The notes beneath the pieces were generated by a model. It was given only the letters and a program-made list of their open reading frames with translations. It made no database searches and was not told the origin of the DNA. DNA of 38,465 bases. Source: Ruminococcus sp. GTDB lineage: Bacteria > Bacillota > Clostridia > Oscillospirales > Ruminococcaceae. Numbering within the stretch: position 1 is the first letter of the stretch; each line of letters opens with the position of its first letter. This document shows positions 14,256-22,284 of the stretch, piece by piece. The stretch lies in assembly GCF_024691275.1 (NCBI RefSeq), contig NZ_JAILNU010000027.1:1-38465 (forward strand), in the 5' to 3' direction. The translations under genes and the position numbers were made by a program.

Positions 14256-16328
14256 TTATATCAGAGGGTGACGCTTGAAATCGCGGCTTGTCTCGAAGCT
14301 GTCGTATTCGGATTTTGATATGGCGATACATTCTTCTGCGAGCCTGTCAGTCTCGGGAGAAGCTTTATATATGAATGGGAACTTTGCTACCTCTCCCGAC
14401 TGAAAGTTCAGCGTAGGATTGAGCTGTCCGAAAATATAGGCAAATACCTTTGAATTGAGCAGTGCGCATATATAGTTTTTCTTGTTGCCAAGCTCGAAAA
14501 TACAGCAGCCGCCGTTATCGAAGATATATCCCTCACCGAAGGAACGTATGCTGAATTTGCCGCTTGTCAGGGTAGACCATGTAAGTCCTGCTTTAGTGAA
14601 GTACTGATAATTTGCAATAACGGCTGTGGGGATACGGCGCATTTCGGCAGCATCGTCGTACCAGTCGATCAGATAATCGTTAAAGCCGTACCACTTCCTA
14701 TAGCCGCCGCCTTTATTATACGGGAACCATCGCTTCGTGAGAGTTTCGGCTCTGTCTATGTGATGGCAGCCAAGGTTCATTTTGTGCTTGTCCACCTCGA
14801 ACCACAGGCGCAGGAATCGGTCGTTGTCCGATGTGGAGTTTCCCTTTCGCGGAGCTGATATGCTTCCGAGAGGAGGATATTTTTCAAACAGTTCGGTAAC
14901 TCTGCTGCTTAGCCAGTATGCCGCGGGAGCATCGGGTATCCTGCTGAAATGTTCGGAGCAGGCTTCATATACATATCCGCATGAACGGTCGGAAATGGCT
15001 GCAAGGAGCTTTTCACGCTGTATTTTCAGACCGCCGCGGAATTCGGTAAGACGGAAGTAAGAGCCGTATTCGTCGGTTTTTCTGTTATGAATGGTAAACG
15101 CACATACGGGGACAGTTGCTTCTTCAAAAGCCGAATACTCAAACTGTATGAGTGTTTCCAGAGTTTTTTCATCAAACAGCATACGGCGGAGCTTTTCGTA
15201 GCTGTGAATGAACATCCACACATATGGAGTCAGAAAGCCGAGGTATCCGTCGGGGTCTGCAAGTTCGCAGCAGCGGACTATAAAGGCTGAGAACAGGTCA
15301 AATCGGCTGTCATAATAATTCTGTTTTATGAAGCTGAGCAGACTTTCGTTCATGCTGCTGCTGCTCATGTAAGGCGGATTCGTCACCACTGCGCTGTATT
15401 TTCGTGTGAGCAGGTCATACACCGCGGCGGCTTTGGAGCGGCTGTCTTCAGGCGGTGTAACAGGTCTTATGAGACTGCCGAAGAGAGCGCTTTCACGGAA
15501 CTGTTCGCCGCAGCTTTGCAGGTCTTCCATGTCATATACCTGAGGAACTGTACCTGAGCGGATAATTTCGGGAGCATACTGAGCAGCCTTCATAAGAATG
15601 GCAAAATGAGCCATTCTTCGGGCACGGCTGTCGATGTCGATGCCGAAGATATTGCGTGTCAGGATAAGCTTTGAAGCACTGAGAGCATCATAGCCGCGCG
15701 ACAGGTAGAGCTTCATGAAAAGATCGAAGGTGTACACAAGAATGTTTCCGCTGCCCATGCATGGGTCAAGGAATGTGATATCCTCAGGAGCGGCGCTGCT
15801 TTTGGGAGTGTTCCGCGGAACGTAATATTCAAGGGAAGACGTATCGAAGCCGCATCTTGCGCCGAGGACGCTTCCGAGGGTGTTGTCGGTCATATATCGG
15901 ACGATCCAGTCGGGAGTGAATATCTGTGTTGCCGCAGGCAGGGTATCAGAGGATACCTTGCTGTTTTTTTTCAGTCCGTCGAAAATGCTGTCTTTTTCTA
16001 CGCTGTTGCAGTACTGATATAGCTGTCCCACGAGCTGAACATTGTTCTGCCATTCGTTGTCGGGGATATCTGCGAGTATCTTTGATATCTGCGCAGAGGC
16101 ATCATGGACTCTGCTGTGCATACCGATATACGGAAACAGATCGGGCATCAGTTCTGTGAGCAGAGAGGTATCGGTGTCGGGCAGAAGCTTAGCTGCATAC
16201 ATGAAATGTGCAGCGGCGCTTCTGAAAAAGGCTTCAAAACCGAGAGCTTTAGCGCTGCTGTATCCGAAGTATGAGAAAAGCACGTTTCTGACCGATGCAG
16301 CAATTTGTTTCAGCAATGACCTCTCCAT
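14256..16328 (-). CDS. pglX: Orphan, shortened PglX-type adenine-specific DNA methyltransferase
   Basis: 690 residues from the ATG at 16328, which has AAGGAGG 7 nt upstream; the longer reading frame adds an unlikely 36-residue leader. Motif I is DPCMGSGNIL (Asp188) and motif IV is NPPY (Asn317), giving an N6-adenine methyltransferase fold. The blocks FTPDWIVRYM, GNSTSDNDRFLRLWFE and WFPYNKGGGYRKWYG are typical of PglX, the BREX phage-resistance methyltransferase. As I know the family, PglX is usually about 1,100-1,250 residues; here the N-terminal arm is short and the chain stops at DFKRHPLI, where PglX normally continues for several hundred residues. No pglZ, brxC or brxL is in the window. 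It may be an orphan methyltransferase or a BREX remnant. The reading frame is clean, with its own promoter and terminator. Confidence 0.85.
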   Translation of the reverse strand: MERSLLKQIAASVRNVLFSYFGYSSAKALGFEAFFRSAAAHFMYAAKLLPDTDTSLLTELMPDLFPYIGMHSRVHDASAQISKILADIPDNEWQNNVQLVGQLYQYCNSVEKDSIFDGLKKNSKVSSDTLPAATQIFTPDWIVRYMTDNTLGSVLGARCGFDTSSLEYYVPRNTPKSSAAPEDITFLDPCMGSGNILVYTFDLFMKLYLSRGYDALSASKLILTRNIFGIDIDSRARRMAHFAILMKAAQYAPEIIRSGTVPQVYDMEDLQSCGEQFRESALFGSLIRPVTPPEDSRSKAAAVYDLLTRKYSAVVTNPPYMSSSSMNESLLSFIKQNYYDSRFDLFSAFIVRCCELADPDGYLGFLTPYVWMFIHSYEKLRRMLFDEKTLETLIQFEYSAFEEATVPVCAFTIHNRKTDEYGSYFRLTEFRGGLKIQREKLLAAISDRSCGYVYEACSEHFSRIPDAPAAYWLSSRVTELFEKYPPLGSISAPRKGNSTSDNDRFLRLWFEVDKHKMNLGCHHIDRAETLTKRWFPYNKGGGYRKWYGFNDYLIDWYDDAAEMRRIPTAVIANYQYFTKAGLTWSTLTSGKFSIRSFGEGYIFDNGGCCIFELGNKKNYICALLNSKVFAYIFGQLNPTLNFQSGEVAKFPFIYKASPETDRLAEECIAISKSEYDSFETSRDFKRHPLI

Positions 16329-16681
16329 GTACACCCTCCTTGTAATATGTTCCTGTAAAAGTTGAAAGTTTATATTAATTATAACATATCTATTTGGAAA
16401 TAGCAATATGTAAAGATGATATATGTGCTTATTCAAAAAATGAAAATGAATATTTTTTTGGCTGTTTTCCCTGCATTTTTCCGAGTGTATTTATTGGAAA
16501 CGCTTTTTGCATAATAAAGCCATGTAATAGAAGTCTGCAGTGTCACCACCTGCTTTAAGTTTGTGTTGATAATTAACATAATTAAGTGTTGAGTATTGAC
16601 AAAAAACGGTTAATATGATATAATTTGTGTGTAATATTTGATGTTTGCTCACACATAAATACCTTTTAGGGGGTGGTATCT
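16329..16681. promoter_or_regulatory. Divergent promoter region between pglX-like and EAL genes
   Basis: 353 nt without a gene. Minus-strand promoter for the methyltransferase: TTGCTA (16401-16406), 17 nt, TATAAT (16378-16383). Plus-strand promoter for the EAL gene: TTGACA (16596-16601), 17 nt, TATAAT (16619-16624). About 16440-16590 is AT-rich and holds nothing recognisable. A palindrome CTATTTGGAAATAG overlaps the minus-strand promoter spacer. Confidence 0.65.
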
Positions 16682-18637
16682 ATGAAAGCACTTCTGAGAT
16701 GGATCGGATTCGAGAAACAAAGCAAGTATGTCCGTGATTATTACTATACCGAGAATATGCGCTCAAGCATATATATGTCCATAGTTGTAATAATACTTGA
16801 AGTATGGATGATAATACGAATGACAAGAACTATACTGGAGAGAAATGATCTCGACAGATTCATGCATTACTTCGAGAAGTATTATTCCAATTATATAATA
16901 CTTCTTGCGAACGGCATAATCATGCTTGTTTTCGCAGTGAAATTCATAAGGGGAAAAGCTGCCAGCCGTTTTATCGGAAGTCTGATACAATGGGTATTTG
17001 CTATCGTATGCATATGCTTCGGTATAAAAATATCTCTGAATGATTACGAGAAAGGCGAACAGATACTGACATTCCTGACTATGACGCTGTTTTCGCTCGG
17101 ACTGCTTACATGGAAGCCATATTCAGCATTTTTGATATCATCCGTTTCGTATTTGTATTTCTACTACAGAATGAATGAAATGGTGGCATTCAATACGGGT
17201 CAGAAGGGTGTGACCATGGCTACGCATATCAATTTCTTCATTATGTGGATATCGACTATGCTGGTCTGCCTGACAAAGTACAATAATATCCGCATACAGG
17301 CGCTGAAGGACGAGAATCTTGTGCAGGTGAATACCTATCTCTCGAAGATATCGGTAGAGGACGATCTGACAGGTATACATAACATGGTATATTTCCGCAC
17401 AGAAGCCGAAAAGCTTCTGTCTTACGTGACGACTGACAGAGAAAATATAATATTCCTTTTCCTTGACATTGAGAATTTCAAGTCATACAACGAGAAATAT
17501 GGCTTCCATGAGGGTGATGGACTGCTGATAAAGTTTGCGCATATGGTAGAAGATACGTTCAAGGGATCGCTCGTATCAAGGTATTCCGACGACCATTTTG
17601 TTGTACTTACCAGTATAGAAGGTGCAAAGAACAAAGTCGGCGAGCTTTCGGGAGAGGTCAAGAAGCTACAGAAAGAAGTTCATCTCGAGCTGAAATGCGG
17701 AGCCTACAAGCCTCAGGGAAACGAATCTGATATAAGCCTTGCCTGTGACCGTGCGCGTTTTGCCTGCAACAGCATAAAAAAGCATTACGACCGTACTATA
17801 AGACTGTATGACAAGAAACTTGAAGACAGGTTCCAGCTCAAACAGTACATAGTGAATAATATTGATACAGCTATTGAAAACGGCTATATCAAGGTTTTCT
17901 ATCAGCCGATCGTAAAAACGTCCGACGGCTGTATATGCGGTCTTGAAGCGCTTGCCCGCTGGCAGGATCCGAACTACGGACTTCTTTCCCCGGGTGTGTT
18001 CATCGAGATACTTGAGGAGTACCGCCAGATTTACAAGCTCGACAAGTATATCATAGAAGCGGTTTGCAGGGATTATCGTGATGCCGTGGATAACAAAAAG
18101 GCGTTCGCGCCTGCTTCTATCAATTTTTCACGGCTTGATTTCGAGCTTTGTGATATTGTCGGCTTCCTGTGTGAAACAGTTGAGAAATACAACGTCCCGA
18201 AGAATTTCATCGACGTTGAGGTCACTGAAAGTGCGCTCACCGATCAGCAGGACTTCCTGCCGAATGCAATCAAGAATCTGCGTGAGTTCGGATTCAAGGT
18301 GTGGCTCGATGATTTTGGCAGCGGCTATTCATCATTCAATGTATTGAAGGATTATCATTTTGATGTTCTCAAGATAGATATGAAGTTCCTGTCAGGCTTC
18401 AAAAACAACGACAAGACACGCCCAATCCTTGAAAATATCGTCGGGCTTGCAAAACAGCTTTCCATGATATCTCTTACTGAGGGCGTAGAAACAGAAGAGC
18501 AGTTTGATTTCCTTGGCTCAATTGGCTGTGAACGTGCTCAGGGATACCTGTTCAGTAAGCCTGTGCCCATTGAATCTCTCAGAGAGAGTATTGCAGCAGG
18601 TGAACTGAAAATTGCTGAAGAATTTATTGAAAAATAA
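16682..18637 (+). CDS. Membrane c-di-GMP phosphodiesterase (degenerate GGDEF, intact EAL)
   Basis: 651 residues from the ATG at 16682, preceded by AGGGGG; a GTG nine bases upstream lies inside that ribosome binding site. About six N-terminal membrane segments (about 25-205) may sense a signal. The GGDEF domain (about 222-370) starts with DDLTGIHN, but its active-site loop reads SDDHF (302-306), so cyclase activity is unlikely. The EAL domain (about 395-640) keeps the catalytic set: EAL at 422-424, INFSR, EVTES, DDFGSGYSSF, KIDMKF, EGVETEEQ and QGYLF, so it should hydrolyse c-di-GMP. It lies 54 nt before a dockerin-protein gene on the same strand, possibly in one transcript. A small hairpin without a U-tract lies in that gap. 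Confidence 0.92.
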   Translation: MKALLRWIGFEKQSKYVRDYYYTENMRSSIYMSIVVIILEVWMIIRMTRTILERNDLDRFMHYFEKYYSNYIILLANGIIMLVFAVKFIRGKAASRFIGSLIQWVFAIVCICFGIKISLNDYEKGEQILTFLTMTLFSLGLLTWKPYSAFLISSVSYLYFYYRMNEMVAFNTGQKGVTMATHINFFIMWISTMLVCLTKYNNIRIQALKDENLVQVNTYLSKISVEDDLTGIHNMVYFRTEAEKLLSYVTTDRENIIFLFLDIENFKSYNEKYGFHEGDGLLIKFAHMVEDTFKGSLVSRYSDDHFVVLTSIEGAKNKVGELSGEVKKLQKEVHLELKCGAYKPQGNESDISLACDRARFACNSIKKHYDRTIRLYDKKLEDRFQLKQYIVNNIDTAIENGYIKVFYQPIVKTSDGCICGLEALARWQDPNYGLLSPGVFIEILEEYRQIYKLDKYIIEAVCRDYRDAVDNKKAFAPASINFSRLDFELCDIVGFLCETVEKYNVPKNFIDVEVTESALTDQQDFLPNAIKNLREFGFKVWLDDFGSGYSSFNVLKDYHFDVLKIDMKFLSGFKNNDKTRPILENIVGLAKQLSMISLTEGVETEEQFDFLGSIGCERAQGYLFSKPVPIESLRESIAAGELKIAEEFIEK

Positions 18638-18691
18638 ATGCAGGGCGCTTTCGGCAACGGGAGCGCCTGTCATTCAGGAAAGGAAAGTATT

Positions 18692-21208
18692 ATGTTCAAA
18701 AGGATAACTTCATTTGTGATGTCGGCAGCAGTAATGATATCTGCTTTGCCTATGGTTGCAGCGGTACACGCTGAACAAGAGCTGGTGGACAGCGGTATAA
18801 ACTACAAGGAAGTCGTTGAGACTATCCCAAACCCGGGAGCAGGCTATACCAAAACTGTGTGGGCACACTGTTCACCCAACAAAACGGAGGTCTATGACCC
18901 GAAGGGCAGTATAGTGTTGTTTTTTATCAATATCGGTCAGTTTTCGTCGGGCATAAACGGCAAACAGGACTATGATCTCGACGAGACTTTCTTCAATGCG
19001 TGGAAGCAGACGTTTGCAAATTGCCGAAAGAACGGCTGTATGATAGGTGTGCGCTTCAGATACGATGAAACAGGTATTGAAAATCCTGAGCCTGCCACAT
19101 TTGATAAGGTACTCAGTCATATAAAGCAGATAAAGGAAAGCAAGCTGTTCGAGGAATACAAGGATATCATTGCTTTCGTGGAGAGCGGCTTCGTCGGAAA
19201 ATGGGGCGAACAGCACGGCGGTAAGTATACCACAGTAGAGTATAAGGCAAGACTTCTTGACGCTATGCTCGATGCAGTGCCCGCGCCTATCCCTGTTACC
19301 GTAAGAACTCCCGATACATTTGCAAAATATGCAGGTGTTGACAGAAGTGAACTTGACGACGATAAGTATTACAAGAAGTATGAATACAGCGACGATGAAG
19401 TAGTTGAGCCTATACCGTACCTGCCTGATTTTTACCGCGTCGGTATCTATGATGACGGTTATATGGGCAGCGATTCTGACCTCGGCACTTATGCGAACCG
19501 TGAGATTGAAACTAACTGGCTCCACATATTTACCGAGAACACCTACTTTGGCGGTGAATTTTCGGGAGAGCTCGAAAGAGCATTTAAATATGACACCTAC
19601 CTTCCGAAGAACGCTATCCCCGAGATGTACAAGAACCGCCTCAGCTACATAAACAGCAATATCTTTGAGAAATATAAGGAATTCACTTTCGGTAAGGAGT
19701 GCGATATCGAAGGTGTTAATAATTCGGCATACTACGGCGAGACCGTCTTCAAGTTCATACGTGATCATATCGGATACCGCTTCGTACTGCGTAAATCCGA
19801 GCACAGCGCCAAGGTGGAGCAGGGAGGAGAGCTTGTGACCAATTTCGATGTTGAGAACACAGGCTTTGCAAATCCGGTATTCAGACCAAAGGCTGCGCTT
19901 ATTCTTGAAAAGGAAGGCAGATTCTACGAAGTTGATATGCCTGTAGATGTACATTCGTGGAAATCGGGAGAAGTTGCAAAGAATAATATAAACTGGCATC
20001 TTCCTGACGGCATCGGAACAGGAAAGTGGAATATCTACATGAGGCTGTCGGCGGTCGATGACAGGTACTATTCCTCTGAATACAATAAAGACCTTGTTCT
20101 GCCGAAATACGGTATAAGATTTGCCAATGAAGGTGTTTGGAACGAGAAATTCGGAGCTAATTATCTCGGTACCTTTGAGGTGACCGGATCTGAGAAACAT
20201 AGTGTGAATAATCAGCTTTATTCTGTAGGCGGCGGTCTGACAGCGGAAAGGAACTCATTGACGATGACATTTGATGATCTTCCGCAGGTTGACGGTAAAA
20301 AGACAGATTCGAGGGAATGGCAGGAGAAAGATCTTCTCACTGCAAAGGACGGAAATTCCATATCTGTACGAGCTGACAGCAATAACCTGTACGTAATGGC
20401 AGAGATGCCCGATAACGCAAAAGCTCCTGTATACAATCTTGAGATATCCAATAAGGGTGAGCGCTATTGGCTGTACTATGAGTCAGGCGGCTTCATATAC
20501 TTCAATCATGACTCGTATGCGGGCTGTGAGTGCAAATGGAATGGCAAGGTCGTAGAGTTCAAGGTACCGTTTGAAGTGATGGATCTCAAAGCAGGCGAAG
20601 AAGTCAGCTCGCTGAAGGTATTCCTTCAGGACAGCGGTAACAGCTGGAATGATATCGGCGACCTCACAGCAAAAAATGTGAAGATACCATCAGATTTCAT
20701 GGTATATACATCTGAAAACGAGCTCTACATGAAAAAGGGTGATTCTGAGGTATTGTATGTAAAGTGTTCACTGCCTGACATAAAGTATCAGTGGTATCAT
20801 GACGGTGAAGCAATAAAGGGTGCATCAAATGCTGTATATACAGTAAAGTCCGAGGACGACAAGGCGTTCGGCAGCTATTCTGTAAAGATAACAACTGCTG
20901 AGGGAACTGAAAAGACAGTTACTATAGCCAATATCATGGAGGCAGATAAAGAGCTTCCCGTGTTCTCGGAAATACGCGGCGATGCAAACTGCGACGGCGG
21001 AGTTGATATGTCCGACGTAGTGCTCATTATGCAGTCGCTTGCCAATCCTGACAAGTACGGTGCAAACGGAACTGAAAAGACCCATATTACCGTACAGGGA
21101 CAGCTCAACGGCGATGTTGAGGGCAAAAACAACGGCATCACAGGCAGCGATGCGCTTCGTATACAGGAGTATCTGCTCCATAAGATTGAAACACTTGAAA
21201 TAGCATGA
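18692..21208 (+). CDS. Secreted dockerin protein with DUF4874/DUF4832-like domains
   Basis: 838 residues from the ATG at 18692 (GGAAAGGA upstream; signal peptide about 1-27). The first part (about 36-370) starts VVETIPNPGAGYTKT and contains a TIM-barrel-like region with VRFRYDE, AFVESGFVGKWGEQHG and an IPVTVRTPD block. This arrangement is known to me as DUF4874 followed by DUF4832 (HIGYRFVLR near 360), a putative glycoside-hydrolase-like pair with no established substrate. Beta-sandwich modules follow (about 370-680) and an Ig-like unit (about 680-755). A C-terminal type I dockerin (about 763-835) has GDANCDGGVDMSD and a second repeat with an insertion, DVEGKNNGITGSD. Conserved Glu residues in the GFVGKWGEQHG region could be catalytic. 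It sits behind a c-di-GMP phosphodiesterase gene. Confidence 0.85.
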   Translation: MFKRITSFVMSAAVMISALPMVAAVHAEQELVDSGINYKEVVETIPNPGAGYTKTVWAHCSPNKTEVYDPKGSIVLFFINIGQFSSGINGKQDYDLDETFFNAWKQTFANCRKNGCMIGVRFRYDETGIENPEPATFDKVLSHIKQIKESKLFEEYKDIIAFVESGFVGKWGEQHGGKYTTVEYKARLLDAMLDAVPAPIPVTVRTPDTFAKYAGVDRSELDDDKYYKKYEYSDDEVVEPIPYLPDFYRVGIYDDGYMGSDSDLGTYANREIETNWLHIFTENTYFGGEFSGELERAFKYDTYLPKNAIPEMYKNRLSYINSNIFEKYKEFTFGKECDIEGVNNSAYYGETVFKFIRDHIGYRFVLRKSEHSAKVEQGGELVTNFDVENTGFANPVFRPKAALILEKEGRFYEVDMPVDVHSWKSGEVAKNNINWHLPDGIGTGKWNIYMRLSAVDDRYYSSEYNKDLVLPKYGIRFANEGVWNEKFGANYLGTFEVTGSEKHSVNNQLYSVGGGLTAERNSLTMTFDDLPQVDGKKTDSREWQEKDLLTAKDGNSISVRADSNNLYVMAEMPDNAKAPVYNLEISNKGERYWLYYESGGFIYFNHDSYAGCECKWNGKVVEFKVPFEVMDLKAGEEVSSLKVFLQDSGNSWNDIGDLTAKNVKIPSDFMVYTSENELYMKKGDSEVLYVKCSLPDIKYQWYHDGEAIKGASNAVYTVKSEDDKAFGSYSVKITTAEGTEKTVTIANIMEADKELPVFSEIRGDANCDGGVDMSDVVLIMQSLANPDKYGANGTEKTHITVQGQLNGDVEGKNNGITGSDALRIQEYLLHKIETLEIA

Positions 21209-21214
21209 CAAAAA

Positions 21215-21257
21215 GCCCGAAGGCAGTATTTATACCTGCTTTCGGGCGATATTTTTT
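21215..21257 (+). terminator. Terminator after the DUF4874/DUF4832 dockerin gene
   Basis: A 12-bp stem GCCCGAAGGCAG / CTGCTTTCGGGC (one G-U pair), followed by GATATTTTTT. It also lies just beyond the stop of the convergent TPR gene. Confidence 0.85.
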
Positions 21258-21260
21258 GTG

Positions 21261-22145
21261 TTATATACTTGCTTTTTCGATCTCTACGGTTTTTCTGTGC
21301 CAGTCATTTGTAGCCATATGGTATGCTTCATCAAAAAGCTGGTCAGCTTGCTTTTTTTCTCCCATTTTGCGCAGACAGCGAGCTTTGTCAAAAGTGATGC
21401 CGAACTTCATCTGCTCATCGTTTTCGTATTTTTCGAGAAGCTTCAGGGCATTGGCATACTGACCGTGTATCATCAGCGATTCAAAATACGCTGTATCCAC
21501 GAGAAATTCTGACATTTCGTTTATATCACGGTAGCTGGAGAAGTAAGTCTCGCCCTTTTTTATCCATTGTTCGGTCATTTTAACGCTGCCGCAGGCGGAA
21601 TAGAGCTGCACCCACAATACATGGAGCATGACTATATTATGCTTGGCAGCAGTATTATTCGGGTCGCGGGCTTGGAGCTTCATTGCCTCGTAATCTGCAA
21701 GACCGAGTTTTTCGGCGGCTTTATCGTACTGATGCAGAGAGAGGTAAGCCTCGCCGAGAAACATGGCATACTGATTTATGTAGGTGGTATTTTTAGGCTT
21801 ATCGTTCAGGCACAGCCTTAGCTGTTCTTCCATATTTGCGATAATTTTTTCGGAGTACCCGTCCTCGGCGATATTAATGATTATCTTACGGAATGTACCG
21901 TATTGACGGTTAAGCCGCGGAGCAAGCACCATATGTCCGAAAAGATTTACGATAACGGAAGAAAGCGCGGCAAAAAATATTCGGAACGAGACTGTACCGC
22001 CTATTTTCTGCCCTGTAATTAATGGATAGGTCAGGTCGATAAGGGTTATGATAAAGAAAATTATCATGAACACGAATGCCCACCACATGAATACCGAAAG
22101 AAAAGCAAGGATAAGAGCCCGCTTTTTTGCTGAAAGATTTTTCAT
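21261..22145 (-). CDS. Membrane-anchored tetratricopeptide-like protein
   Basis: 294 residues. Two N-terminal membrane segments (about 12-40 and 52-76) precede a cytoplasmic or surface helical domain. Helix pairs such as YAMFLGEAYLSLHQYDKAAEKL, FESLMIHGQYANALKLLEKY and KARCLRKMGEKKQADQLFDEA (blocks near 128-150, 222-245 and 255-278) follow the TPR pattern. This suggests a protein-protein scaffold. No enzymatic motif is visible and I do not recognise a specific family. The ribosome binding site is weak. The gene follows the transglutaminase-dockerin gene on the same strand across 139 nt containing a hairpin. Confidence 0.75.
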   Translation of the reverse strand: MKNLSAKKRALILAFLSVFMWWAFVFMIIFFIITLIDLTYPLITGQKIGGTVSFRIFFAALSSVIVNLFGHMVLAPRLNRQYGTFRKIIINIAEDGYSEKIIANMEEQLRLCLNDKPKNTTYINQYAMFLGEAYLSLHQYDKAAEKLGLADYEAMKLQARDPNNTAAKHNIVMLHVLWVQLYSACGSVKMTEQWIKKGETYFSSYRDINEMSEFLVDTAYFESLMIHGQYANALKLLEKYENDEQMKFGITFDKARCLRKMGEKKQADQLFDEAYHMATNDWHRKTVEIEKASI

Positions 22146-22230
22146 AATATCATCTGCTTCTGTATGAAGCCCTTTCTGAAAAATGTGTTTTTACAGCAAA
22201 GCTGCAAGGGAAAAAGACGTATAACTGCAA

Positions 22231-22252
22231 AGGCTCCGATGTTTTCGGAGCC
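22231..22252 (-). terminator. Hairpin after the transglutaminase-dockerin gene
   Basis: Stem GGCTCCGA / TCGGAGCC with a short loop. On the minus strand it is followed only by TTTGC, so it may be a leaky terminator allowing read-through into the TPR gene. Confidence 0.55.
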
Positions 22253-22284
22253 CTGTGCAGTCTGAAAGGAAATAAGAAAGTGTA

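Noticed and set aside
14256..16328. A complete BREX phage-defence island
   Set aside because: Only a shortened PglX-like gene is present; none of the other BREX components is in the window.
18872..20200. Long (442-codon) minus-strand open frame
   Set aside because: It runs antisense through the dockerin-DUF4832 gene, lacks a domain or ribosome binding site and has improbable composition.
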